From positions 1-64,000 of the forward strand of contig JANWYD010000013.1 in the NCBI GenBank assembly GCA_025057155.1: a stretch of DNA of 64,000 nt, in the 5' to 3' direction. Positions 18,901 through 27,075 of the stretch are shown one piece after another. Below the pieces are notes generated by a model. That model saw only the letters and a list, made by a program, of their open reading frames with translations. It was not told the DNA's origin and did not search any database. Made by a program: the position numbers and the translations under genes. Numbering within the stretch: position 1 is the first letter of the stretch; each line of letters begins with the position of its first letter. The DNA is from Chloroflexaceae bacterium. Lineage in GTDB: Bacteria > Chloroflexota > Chloroflexia > Chloroflexales > Chloroflexaceae.

Positions 18901-21177
18901 GCGATCCTCGGCGACGGACGAGGTAAAGACCTCCACCGTGCAATTCGGGCAGGCCGTGCCGGTCAGAACCGGCGGGGAGCCGGCGGTCACCCCCGTGAGC
19001 GTCGGCGGCGCCTGGCCGCCGTTTCCGCCACCGGAGAGAGCGATCCCGTCGCCGCTGCTCTGGGTGGTAGTGGTTCGCGAGATCCTGACCGCGGTCGCGG
19101 CGTCCACCCGCACCCCATCGCCGGCGCCGAGAGCGCCGTTAAAGGCCATCTGATTGCTAACGATTTGATTGTTGGAAGCATCAACGCGAATGCCGTGGTA
19201 ACCGCTAAAAGGCGCGCTCATGCTGCCATTGAAGGCGATCAGGTTGTTCTGGACCGTATTGTTCAATCCAGACACCAGCCACAGACCCTCGCGCCGGTTG
19301 CCGATCCCTGTGCCCGAAGCCAGTGATCCGCTCGCCCGCGTGCCGATGCGATTGCCGACAATAGTATTGTTACTCGCCTCCTGACCGGCGGCGCTGCCGC
19401 CCAGCCTGATCCCGATCTCCAGCCCGGAGATCACGTTGTCCCGAATGGTATTACTGGCGCTCCGGCGCACCCGGATCCCTTCGCGGGAGATGGGAGTGCT
19501 GGCATTCAGCGCCCCGTTGCCGTCGCGGCGAACACCGATGAAGTTATTTTCGATGGTATGGCCGCCAGTGGCGCAGGGGCCGCTACAGTTGTTCAGCGAG
19601 CCTGAGGCTTCGGGGTCAATCAGGATTCCGGCCCCCACTCCGCCTGCCGCCGAACCGCTCCAGGCGATGATGTTGCGATCGGCAATGCCGGAGCCGCCAA
19701 TGCGGATGTTATTGCCATTTTCGATCCAGATATTGGGCGCGCGATTGGCCGTGTCGCTGGCTACGGGGGGATTGCTGAGGGTGGAGGATGAACCCTCAGG
19801 ATTGGCGCCGAAGACGTTCCCGCGCACCACGTGGCCCCCGGAGCGGAACCTGACGCCGTAGAGAGCGTTGGCCGAAATCACGTTCGCCGGCCCGATCGTC
19901 ACCACCGGATTATCGCCCACCGCAGCGGCATTGTAGCGCCCCACGAAGATCCCTTCGGCGCCGTTGCCGAGCGCCGCGCCGCTGGCATTGAGGCCGATGT
20001 AGTTGCCGGCAATGGTGACGTTGCCGTACTTCTGGGTGCTCTCGGCAATCTCGATCCCGCGGTTGGCATTGCCGGCGATCACGTTGCGCCCCCCGGCAGG
20101 ATCGAGAGGGTCGCCGATCACCGTATTGTAGGGGCCGTAGTTGGGGTTGGGGAGCGCACCGATCAGAATGCCGACCCGGTTGGGAATGGCCGTGCCGGCG
20201 CTGTTGACCCCGATCAGGTTGCGCACGATGGTCGTGTCGCGAGGCGTCAGCGCGCTGTTGAAGGTGGTTTCAAAGCTCGAAACGGTAATGCCCGCGATGA
20301 TCGGGTTGCCGGGCGCGGTGGAAGTGTGCCCGCCGACCAGGTTATCGGCGATGAGCGTGCCCCGCGCACCTACGGACACGCTGATGCCGGCCTCGGTCGT
20401 GCTGGTATTCACATTTGTGGGCTGAGCCGTGCCCGCGGCATTAGTGCCGATGTAGTTGCCAATAATCTGGTTGTTCTCGTTGAGAGCGATCTCGCCCGTG
20501 TTGGCAACGACCACATTCGCAACCCGGTTCGCAGCAATGATATTGCGCTCATTGGCGCCCGTGCCGCCGATGATGTTGTTGCTGGCGCCATTGGCCATAG
20601 CCACGCCGTAGCGCCCGTTGCCATTCGCCGTCACTCCATCGGCCTCGACGCCGAGATAGCAGTTGTAGACGCGGTTGTTGTCGCCACCGTTGAGGCTGCC
20701 GTCAATATAGATGCCTGAGCCACTGGTCGCAGCGCCTCCACCGGCGGGAAAGCCCACAAGTACCAGGCCGCGAATGGTATTGTTGTTCGAGACAATGTTC
20801 AGTCCATGCCCTGAGACGTTATTCGCTGCCAGCACCACGCCACTGATGGTCACACGGCTGCCGCCGCCGTCTATCGTCGTCCCGTTGTCGGTAAGGGGCG
20901 GCAGGGGCTGGGTCTGGGGCTGGATGGTGGTCACCCCCGACGCAAAGGTAATGGTGTTCGGACCGGGCGTGCTATTCGCCAGGCGGATCGCCTTGCGCAG
21001 AGTGCAATCCGTGGCGCCGCACGTAGGTCCGCCGTCATCGGTATCGGCGGAGGAGGTGACGACCAGACTACTCTGCGCGAGGACGGCCCGCGGGGCGGGC
21101 AACGCCGCCACCAGCAGAGCCAGGAGCAGGACGAAGCTACAACGGCGCGCGAGGTTTGGCACGGGCGTTCTCCTCAC
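15973..21177 (-). CDS. Giant secreted beta-helix protein with Ig-like repeats
   Basis: A 1734-residue exported protein. A signal peptide (FVLLLALLVAALPAPRAVLAQ, cleavage near 35) is followed by a CGATDCTLRKAI motif (about 53-64), the CSLREAI-type cap found before parallel beta-helices in Chloroflexota. The region to about residue 700 is right-handed beta-helix repeats rich in N-N-x-I-x-x-N-x-I (for example NTIRDNVISGLEIGI). Then come about eight Ig-like NEW3/DUF11-type domains with recurring VTNTGNA(A/P)DSF motifs. The protein ends RPRIYLPLVRAAQ. It is probably a cell-surface or matrix protein; the ligand is unknown. The start is GTG at 21177. It is a paralogue of the gene just upstream and on the same strand. 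Confidence 0.85.
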   Translation of the reverse strand: MRRTPVPNLARRCSFVLLLALLVAALPAPRAVLAQSSLVVTSSADTDDGGPTCGATDCTLRKAIRLANSTPGPNTITFASGVTTIQPQTQPLPPLTDNGTTIDGGGSRVTISGVVLAANNVSGHGLNIVSNNNTIRGLVLVGFPAGGGAATSGSGIYIDGSLNGGDNNRVYNCYLGVEADGVTANGNGRYGVAMANGASNNIIGGTGANERNIIAANRVANVVVANTGEIALNENNQIIGNYIGTNAAGTAQPTNVNTSTTEAGISVSVGARGTLIADNLVGGHTSTAPGNPIIAGITVSSFETTFNSALTPRDTTIVRNLIGVNSAGTAIPNRVGILIGALPNPNYGPYNTVIGDPLDPAGGRNVIAGNANRGIEIAESTQKYGNVTIAGNYIGLNASGAALGNGAEGIFVGRYNAAAVGDNPVVTIGPANVISANALYGVRFRSGGHVVRGNVFGANPEGSSSTLSNPPVASDTANRAPNIWIENGNNIRIGGSGIADRNIIAWSGSAAGGVGAGILIDPEASGSLNNCSGPCATGGHTIENNFIGVRRDGNGALNASTPISREGIRVRRSASNTIRDNVISGLEIGIRLGGSAAGQEASNNTIVGNRIGTRASGSLASGTGIGNRREGLWLVSGLNNTVQNNLIAFNGSMSAPFSGYHGIRVDASNNQIVSNQMAFNGALGAGDGVRVDAATAVRISRTTTTQSSGDGIALSGGGNGGQAPPTLTGVTAGSPPVLTGTACPNCTVEVFTSSVAEDREGPLFLTSGTADASGNFSIPIPGCLRYLTATATTPGSNTSPFTTALDSGALGPCTTPPTFSLGAASPSSRNVNIGSSTIFTHTLTHNAPVERTYVIQITSSLGWASGPTTVTVPAAPPGGQSSVEFGVTVGVPLGTAPNTTHSVTVRAIFGATSSNEVTDTVTAVQPTVQPATPEVTPMTQTLPLSGASVTFTHTVRNIGDLPGNFEVVGLNFVGAPPAGWTIGSVTLSPANLPAGGTATLTIVVNTPGPTPPPGEVRVRFRVGVVGTERRTDPVDDVISVPTIRSFTFLPADNPLIRTVPAGADAIFEYTLTNTGNAPDSFMVTPTLPGGSPLQVQGVSATPPLTALAAGAASTVRVTIRVPSGTLQGNYDFTVTAAASGGSSPPPAVTRNARVVVTGGGAARIDPGPGAPDPVDVRNAPGTVTFVNTVTNTGNAPVPIIVPSTFTGPAGWTVSTTATTCNTIIAAGGTCAFTVQVSVPQGVDAGAYPIQISATADNSAQAPPVGNFTATATITVNVQRFRGVELAPNREGEGAPGAVLTFTHTLTNTGNAADSFDLSVSSSEPGWTVAVSPTAALNVPRNGTRTITVQAAIPAGLGAGASTTITVTATGREGGPSASATDVARVASITAADLSPGQRRNLNPGESVTYTHTVTNTGTTTTAFIIETSDSAAGWSSTVTGSPTPVLGPGQRATITVQVNAPASAAPGEQNTTRVRVRAVGAGTPVLDETEDITAIGPARGVIIEPNRSGQGPPNSTVVFTHTVRNIGSEQGLFRLTVAEANGWPAIVAPDLVNLGPGQEIEVTVRVFIPDGKRAGDPGFARVRVELVGDPSIFDEAEDSLTVSRVAGVSLAASQVRLVQPGGRPQTLSGLAVTNRGSAADVFDLAPIGLPAGWSLTITPSTVPVDREGTFRVGMQVTVPASVAPGTITRFFVEARSRFDSAARDRVEVTLVVPEASTVPEVRPRIYLPLVRAAQ

Positions 21178-21262
21178 TGTGCTTGTTTACTGCCTGTCCG
21201 CATAGCTCCTGCGGGAGGGCGGAGAAACCAGCTTCCTCCACGCCCCGGCCTGAGGGGAGGGT

Positions 21263-21285
21263 CTGGGAGGGCTACGCCCTCCCAG
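21263..21285. repeat. GGGAGGGC-TAC-GCCCTCCC hairpin
   Basis: Ten-base perfect arms (CTGGGAGGGC and its complement) with a 3-base loop, between the two beta-helix genes. A sibling hairpin with a different loop is at 33864-33882. It may be an RNA processing or termination hairpin for the upstream paralogue; no T-run is seen. Confidence 0.65.
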
Positions 21286-21346
21286 AAAGAAATCTGGCTA
21301 ATCCAGGCAGAACCGGACAGGCTCATAGAAAGAGAAGCGTGGTTGT

Positions 21347-24300
21347 CTATCTCCGCACGAACGGCAACCACAGGAACCGCTCGCCTCTGGTGATCACAAT
21401 CCGGTCCACCAGCCTGGCCTCGGCCAGGGTCTCGCCGTCCTGCGAGTCTTTACGCAGGAAGACGTTGATCGTCTCGACCTCGCCGAGGGGCAGGCGAGCA
21501 TTGGTGCGCACAATCACCACGAACTGCGCGATCTGGAAGCGCCCGGCGCTGAAGTCCGTAGTTGTGTCCATCGAGAAGCAGCCCTGGCTGTCAATCACGA
21601 ACCCATTGGTGGCCGACTCGAAGCGCACGCTGCTCTGCTGGTTCGTCACCGCCGCCAGACAGAAGCGCGCCGGGCCGTTGCTCTTGTTCTCGACGGTATG
21701 GACGAAGCGCACCTCGCTGCCCGCAGCGGCCCGTTGCTCCTGGTCGGGGTAGATGATCGCTCGCGGCGCGACGTTCACCCGCGTAGTGGCGCTGAAGGGC
21801 ACGGTGATGAGCGGATAGCCGAACTCGGAGCTTGCGGGAATGGTGCCGGTGATAAACGTCGTCGCCTCCACCACCTGCCCGCCCACGCTCTGCTGGGCGC
21901 CGGGAGGCACGGTGACCTCGGCCAGCAACTCGCGCTGCGCGCCGGGGGGCAAGGTCAGCGTGTTCGCGTTCAGCGCCGTTCGCCAGATTCCGGGGCTGAT
22001 CGCCGGATCGCGGGTGAAGAAACTCAGCCCGATGGTGACGGTCACGTTGCCATCGTTACGCAGGACGTAGCTGTGGGGCACCCGCTCGGTGGGCCGGCCC
22101 GCGCCGATACTGCGGAGAGGCGTGACACGGATGATCGGGCGGCCCAGCACGGTGGTCTCCAGGGTGGCAGTGGCAGTGGCCACGCCCGGCGAACGCACCG
22201 TCACAGTGGTGACATCGCGCTTCGGCACGCGCACGCTCGGGTGGTTGCCCAGGGGCAGGGTCAGGGTGACCGTAATATTGCGCGTACCGCCAGCGGGCAG
22301 AGCGGGCACGAAGACCGTGCCGGGGGCCGGCGTGGCGTTGAGTTGCCAGCCGCTGAGGGTGCCGCTGGTCTCCAGCACCAGGTTATCGAAATCAACGCTG
22401 CCGGTGTTGCGCACGCGCAGGGTGTAGGTCACCGTCTCGCCGGGGCCGCGGCTGGTCGCCAGCGGTGAAATGGCCTCGAGGGCCAGGCCGGTGGTGACAT
22501 CGAAACGGGCATACTCCGAACTGTTGCCCCGGCCATCGGTGGCGATCAGCAGCAACCGGCGTGGGAGACGCCCGCCGCTCAGTTGCAGGAAGCCTCTGAA
22601 GAAGCCGTTGGCGGCGACGGCAAGGGTCTCCTGTTCGGGGCCGCCGAGGTCAGCCGCGGCGCGCAGCAGGTTGAAGCCCTGACCATCGGGCGCGGGCAGC
22701 GTGGGATCAGGCTCGAAGACCTGGATGCTACAGTTCACGCAGGCCGAGGGCGGGTTCGGCGGTTGATCGGCCGGCGCGGTAGAGGGCAACACAAAGCCCT
22801 CGATGCGCCCCGACTGGAACAGGCGCAACCGCTGCGGGCTGGCGAAGGACGGATCGACGATCGGCGGGTCAATGTCGTGGTTGGGGCGGTTCGGGTCGCC
22901 CGGATTGCTGCCAGGCGGGAAGTTGATGGTCGTGCCGACCAGTTCGATGGGGGCGCCGTTGCGAGTGAGGCGATTGTTGCGCAGCGTTACCCGCTGGACC
23001 GTGCCGTCGAGACGGATGGCCCGCCCGATATTGGCGCGCAGGGTGTTGTTCAGCACAATCACATTCGAGGTCGTCCCTGCGACAAGGATGCCGTGTTCGC
23101 CGTTGTCGCGCACGGTCGTATCGAGCAGGCTCACGTTGAAGCTATTGCCGTCAACCTGGATGCCATTCCCGGTATTAAAGGCTATCGAGCGGGCATTGCT
23201 GGTATCGGAGCGCAGGGTGGCGGTATACACATCGCTGAGCCGGATGCCGGCCCCGACGTTGAGCTGCACCGTATTGGTGATCAGGTCAATGTTACGCACT
23301 CCGCCGCTCACCACGATGCCCTCGCGGTTAGGGCGCGCGATCGGCGCGGGGCTGCACGGCGGGCTGGCGTTACTGGTCGGCAAACAGCCGATCCGGTTGC
23401 CGATCAGCGACACATTCTCGATATTGGTCGGGCTGGGCGTACCCACCGAGCCGCTGCCATCGCCACGCACCCAGATGCCGGGAATGCCCGAACTGGGCGT
23501 CGCCGCGCCCCCGACGGTGTTGCGCTCCAGCCGGGTTCCTCTGGCCCCGCCGGTCACCAGAATGCCCGCCAGGCCGCCATTCGGCTCGGCGACGGTAATC
23601 GGCCCGGGAGGAAAAGTCGGCGGAGGCGCGCGCCGCAGGCCTATCACGTTGCCGCGCACCAGCGTGTTCAGATTGGCCGGGCCCTGGACCAGCACGCCCT
23701 CCTGGGCATTGCCGGCGATGATGTTGCCCAGAAACGCCTCGGGGGTCGAGTCGATGCCCACAACCGTACCCTGCGTCCCTTCGAGCACGGCCACGCCGCG
23801 TCCGGCGTTAGGAATGGGCGCGGTGGCGCCGGCGTTCAGGCCGATGATCGAACGCTCGATGCGATTGCCCACCGGCGGCGTCGAGGTAGGCGCGGCGCCG
23901 CGCGTCAATTCGATACCGTTGCCCGCGTTGCCGGAGACCACCGTGCCCGGACCAATGATATTGTTCGCGGCCCCGTTTTCAATGCGGATGCCGCCGGCGC
24001 CATTGGGCAGCGCCGCGTCGCCGAGGTAATTTGTGCCGATGAACGCGCCCTGCACGCGGTTGCCGGCGGCATTCGCGGTCATCAGCACGCCGTACTGCGT
24101 ATTGCCGCTGATCACCAGCGGGGCGGTTATGGGGAGACCGATTAACTGGTTATTGCTGGTCCCCTGCTCAATCAGCACCCCGACGGGCTGGGTCCCCAGC
24201 GCGGCCTGACCCGCAAAATTCGTGCCAATGTAATTGGCGCGAATGAAATTGCCGCTGCCGCCGCTGATGCGAATCCCGGCCTGCCCGTTGGCCGAGATCA

Positions 24301-25162
24301 GATTGCGCCGGTTGTCGGGGGAAGTTCCTACGGTTGAACTGGCACCGATCACATTGCCGGTAGCGTCGGTCAGTTCGACGCCAGAACCGGTGTTGCCGAG
24401 GGGCGCGAAACCGCCTGAAGCATCGAGCGTCACGCCGATATAGTTGCCATAGACAAAGTTCCCGCTGGCGCCGGCGATGGAGACCCCGCTGACATTATTG
24501 CCGGCGAAGACATTCCGCTGGGGCGGATTAGTAATATCCTCACCCACATAATTCTGGCTGGCGCCATTGGTGATGCGCACCCCGTACCGGTTCGGCTGGG
24601 CCGTGGTTTGAGCGGGCAGCACGCCGAAGTAACATCCCTCAACGCGGTTCCCGGTAGCATTGGAGGTGGTAATCCACACCCCCGCGCCACCAGGCTCGAC
24701 CAGACTAGTGAAGCGAATAAAGATCAACCGGGAGATGGTGATGTTTTTACCTGTAATGCGCAGTCCGAAGCTGTAAGCATTCTGGCCGTCAATCACTACC
24801 AGCGGACGGCCAAAGCCGTCCACTGCGCCTTCAATCCTGTCATTTTCCCCTGCTAATGCCGGAAAAGGCGAGCCGACCGGAGAGATGGTCCGCTGCGTAG
24901 AAAAGAACCCGGTGTCAAAGCGGATCAAACTTTCCCCATTATCAGCATTCGCGGCGAGGATGGCCTGGCGCAAGGTGCAACCGCCGGGGCTGGGATTCGC
25001 GTCTGGCCCGCACGGGGTTGATTGATTATCAAGATCGTTGGTTACGGTATAGGTTCTGGCCGGATCAAAGCCCTGGGCCTCCGCGCGAGGGTGGGCGGCG
25101 AAGGGGACGACAACGAGAGCGAGGACCGACAGCAGGAGGGGCCAAAGCCTGCGCGGAGACAT
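21347..25162 (-). CDS. Secreted beta-helix protein, paralogue
   Basis: An exported protein of 1271 residues. The ATG at 25162 has AAGGAG eight bases upstream and starts a clear signal peptide (LWPLLLSVLALVVVPFAAHPRAEAQ); the longer frame to 25468 is rejected. CTLRQAI at about 62-68 is the same cap motif as in the downstream paralogue. Residues of about 80-830 form a long run of beta-helix repeats (N-x-V-x-G-x-x-I-G-type), then Ig-like domains (VTYTLRVRNTGSVDFDNL) and the C-terminus GERFLWLPFVRR. It is likely a surface adhesin or sheath-type protein. With 169 bases between them, the two genes may be one transcription unit. Confidence 0.85.
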   Translation of the reverse strand: MSPRRLWPLLLSVLALVVVPFAAHPRAEAQGFDPARTYTVTNDLDNQSTPCGPDANPSPGGCTLRQAILAANADNGESLIRFDTGFFSTQRTISPVGSPFPALAGENDRIEGAVDGFGRPLVVIDGQNAYSFGLRITGKNITISRLIFIRFTSLVEPGGAGVWITTSNATGNRVEGCYFGVLPAQTTAQPNRYGVRITNGASQNYVGEDITNPPQRNVFAGNNVSGVSIAGASGNFVYGNYIGVTLDASGGFAPLGNTGSGVELTDATGNVIGASSTVGTSPDNRRNLISANGQAGIRISGGSGNFIRANYIGTNFAGQAALGTQPVGVLIEQGTSNNQLIGLPITAPLVISGNTQYGVLMTANAAGNRVQGAFIGTNYLGDAALPNGAGGIRIENGAANNIIGPGTVVSGNAGNGIELTRGAAPTSTPPVGNRIERSIIGLNAGATAPIPNAGRGVAVLEGTQGTVVGIDSTPEAFLGNIIAGNAQEGVLVQGPANLNTLVRGNVIGLRRAPPPTFPPGPITVAEPNGGLAGILVTGGARGTRLERNTVGGAATPSSGIPGIWVRGDGSGSVGTPSPTNIENVSLIGNRIGCLPTSNASPPCSPAPIARPNREGIVVSGGVRNIDLITNTVQLNVGAGIRLSDVYTATLRSDTSNARSIAFNTGNGIQVDGNSFNVSLLDTTVRDNGEHGILVAGTTSNVIVLNNTLRANIGRAIRLDGTVQRVTLRNNRLTRNGAPIELVGTTINFPPGSNPGDPNRPNHDIDPPIVDPSFASPQRLRLFQSGRIEGFVLPSTAPADQPPNPPSACVNCSIQVFEPDPTLPAPDGQGFNLLRAAADLGGPEQETLAVAANGFFRGFLQLSGGRLPRRLLLIATDGRGNSSEYARFDVTTGLALEAISPLATSRGPGETVTYTLRVRNTGSVDFDNLVLETSGTLSGWQLNATPAPGTVFVPALPAGGTRNITVTLTLPLGNHPSVRVPKRDVTTVTVRSPGVATATATLETTVLGRPIIRVTPLRSIGAGRPTERVPHSYVLRNDGNVTVTIGLSFFTRDPAISPGIWRTALNANTLTLPPGAQRELLAEVTVPPGAQQSVGGQVVEATTFITGTIPASSEFGYPLITVPFSATTRVNVAPRAIIYPDQEQRAAAGSEVRFVHTVENKSNGPARFCLAAVTNQQSSVRFESATNGFVIDSQGCFSMDTTTDFSAGRFQIAQFVVIVRTNARLPLGEVETINVFLRKDSQDGETLAEARLVDRIVITRGERFLWLPFVRR

Positions 25163-25570
25163 CGCGAACTCCTTACGCCACGATCGGAGTGGCGGCTTTA
25201 GAATCGGACAAAAGACATTGGAAGTGTAGAATTGCGCACCGATAGTACGCAGGGCTATTCTAGCACGAACTGTAAAGCGATGTAAGGGGGTAAGGATAGG
25301 AATTGGGTACTGAGATGGAGGGGATGAGGCCGCCCGGACCCGCAACCGTGTGCTTCGGGCCGCCTCGCGAGCCGGATGGGCGCACAGCGACAAACGTTTC
25401 GGGCGGCGATCGCCCATTCCCGCCTTTGGGAGGAGGCGCCGGGCGCCCTCCCGCTGCAAGCTATGCATTACTCGCCCACCAGGCGCGCCGTATGGTTGGC
25501 GGGGTTGTCGGCGCCCTGACCTCCCTCAGGCGCCGCGTGCGAGTGTGGCACGCTGCTGGTGGGACGACGA
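25163..25570. other. Intergenic region upstream of the beta-helix genes
   Basis: This 5' region of the two surface protein genes has a slightly A/T-richer segment (about 25255-25310) that may hold their promoter, but I cannot define -35 and -10 boxes. Frames on the plus strand here lack ribosome binding sites and family features. Confidence 0.4.
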
Positions 25571-25670
25571 AGAATATAAACCGGTATTCGCCCGGTAGCC
25601 CGGCGGCTGAAGCCGCGGGCTACCGCTGCGAAGCCCGCCTGCGCGGGCCATGCCGGATTTCTTAATGATC
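25571..25670. repeat. GATCATTAAGAA...CGGGCGAATACCGG repeat, full inverted copy
   Basis: A full-length copy, inverted relative to 15187-15417. Read on the minus strand it runs from TAATGATCATTAAGAA through GGTAGCCCGCGGCTTCAGCC to GGGCGAATACCGGTTTA. The internal GCCCGCGGCTTCAGCCGCCGGGC hairpin has arms that pair completely. The remaining 140 bases before 25811 hold short CCAAAATCCA-type runs. Confidence 0.75.
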
Positions 25671-25810
25671 ATTAGCCGTTCCCCTCACCCAAGATTCGCT
25701 TCTGTAAAAGCCCCTATACCAACCTCGTTACACCGTGCAAACCCATCATCGCCCGATTCCATCAAGACTCCATATCCAGCAATCCAAAATCCAAAATCCA
25801 CAATCCAAAA

Positions 25811-26716
25811 TCACGAGGCGACCGGCGCAGGCCGGCGGGCCTCCTCCTGCGAGGCGATGAAGATGCCGGCCAGCAAGAGCACGAAGCCGGCCAGTTGCAG
25901 GGGCGCGAAGCGTTCGCCAAAGACCACGAAGGCCAGCAGCGCCGAGCCGACCGGTTCGCCGAGGATGGCAACGGCGATGAACGTGGCCGACAGAGAGGAA
26001 AGAGCGTAGTTAAAGGCGGTGTGGCCGAGCAACTGCGGGCCGATCGCCAGACCCAGCAGCAGCAGATAGACGTAGGGCGGAAAGCCAGCCAGGGGCTGCC
26101 GGGCAGCCAGCGCCCAGAACACCAGCACGACCGCAGCAGTAGAGTAGACCACGTAGATGTAGGCCAGCACGCTGAGGCGACGCCGCAGGTCGCGCCCGAT
26201 CAGCAGATAGCCGCTGACAGTGATCGCGCCCGCCAGCGCCAGGGCGTTGCCCAGGGCCGGCGCGGGCGCACTGCTGCTCATCTGGTCCGACAGACCGATG
26301 AACACCGTGCCGGTAAATGTGGCGGCGATGCCCAGCAGGGCGCGCCAGCCCAGCCGTTCGCGGAAGAACAGCAGGGAAGCCAGCCCGACCCACAACGGAT
26401 TGGTGGACACCAGGGCCACGCTGGAGGCCACCGAGGTGTAGGCCAGCGAACTGATCCAGCTCGCGAAATGCATGGCCAGAAACGTCCCCGAGGCCACGCC
26501 CAGCAGCAGATCGCGGCGGCGCAGCGCGCGCAACTCCGGGCCGGCGCGCAACCAGGCCAGCGGCGTGAGCAGCAGGGCCGCCAGCGCCAGGCGCCAGGCG
26601 GCGATGCTCAGCGAAGGCGCCCCCGCGGCCTGAGCGTAGCGGATCAGGATCGAGGCCGTTGAAACGATCAAAACGCCGGCAAAGAGCACGATGTACGGTA
26701 AGAGGGGACGATTCAT
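25811..26716 (-). CDS. EamA/DMT-family transporter
   Basis: Inner-membrane protein of about 301 residues with ten hydrophobic segments in two EamA repeats, the layout of drug/metabolite transporters (RhaT/YdcZ/RarD-like). Typical blocks: SIAAWRLALAALLLTP in repeat one, SWISSLAYTSVASSVALVSTNPLWVGL at the end of repeat one, and FNYALSSLSATFIAVAILGEPVGSALLAFVVFGE in repeat two. The longer frame to 27031 runs through low-complexity tandem repeats and is rejected; the ATG at 26716 gives the family N-terminus (a GTG at 26728 is an alternative). Substrate unknown. Confidence 0.88.
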   Translation of the reverse strand: MNRPLLPYIVLFAGVLIVSTASILIRYAQAAGAPSLSIAAWRLALAALLLTPLAWLRAGPELRALRRRDLLLGVASGTFLAMHFASWISSLAYTSVASSVALVSTNPLWVGLASLLFFRERLGWRALLGIAATFTGTVFIGLSDQMSSSAPAPALGNALALAGAITVSGYLLIGRDLRRRLSVLAYIYVVYSTAAVVLVFWALAARQPLAGFPPYVYLLLLGLAIGPQLLGHTAFNYALSSLSATFIAVAILGEPVGSALLAFVVFGERFAPLQLAGFVLLLAGIFIASQEEARRPAPVAS

Positions 26717-26784
26717 GGGGTTGCTCACATAAAGTTTCGGACAGGGCCGACAATCGGGTCTGCACTTCTGTCGTGCGGGGGCGC

Positions 26785-26824
26785 GGAGGTGTGGAGGTGT
26801 GGAGGTGTGGAGGTGTGGAGGTGT
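26785..26824. repeat. Tandem repeat, five exact GGAGGTGT units
   Basis: Five exact 8-base units. Complementary CCACACCTCCAC-type runs follow at about 26860-26900, so the two blocks could pair over a 35-base spacer. It lies in the gap between divergent EamA and his genes. Unit number is likely variable between strains. Confidence 0.85.
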
Positions 26825-26954
26825 GTAACGGCGTTCCAGTCGGGCATCCCCACCTGTGAACCACACCTCCACAGCTCTACATCTCCACACCTCCACACCA
26901 ACACGGAGGTCGGTCCAAAGCAGGATACTCGTTGCGAGCCGGCCTGTCAACGGC

Positions 26955-26983
26955 TTGTCCTGGGTGCGGCAATCGGATACAAT
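26955..26983 (+). promoter_or_regulatory. Candidate promoter for the his/pur gene run
   Basis: TTGTCC at 26955-26960, 17-base spacer, TACAAT at 26978-26983. The expected start is near 26990, giving a leader of about 85 bases before the GTG at 27076. I see no leader peptide or terminator hairpin in that leader. Confidence 0.6.
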
Positions 26984-27075
26984 AGCAGACGCGGAAGGCG
27001 TTTCGGCAGAGTCTGGACTCACGCTGTTCACTTACGTTCGCGCAGAAACCGCGCCAGGCAGGTACAGGGGGGCAG

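Noticed and set aside
22583-24145. 520-residue plus-strand frame opposite the beta-helix gene
   Set aside because: Repetitive beta-helix codons create long open antisense frames; no protein-like features.
25303-25665. 120-residue plus-strand frame upstream of the beta-helix genes
   Set aside because: No ribosome binding site, runs into the intergenic repeat, no protein-like pattern.
26010-27031. Extended EamA reading frame through the GGAGGTGT repeats
   Set aside because: The extra N-terminal residues come from low-complexity repeats; the transporter family starts at 26716.
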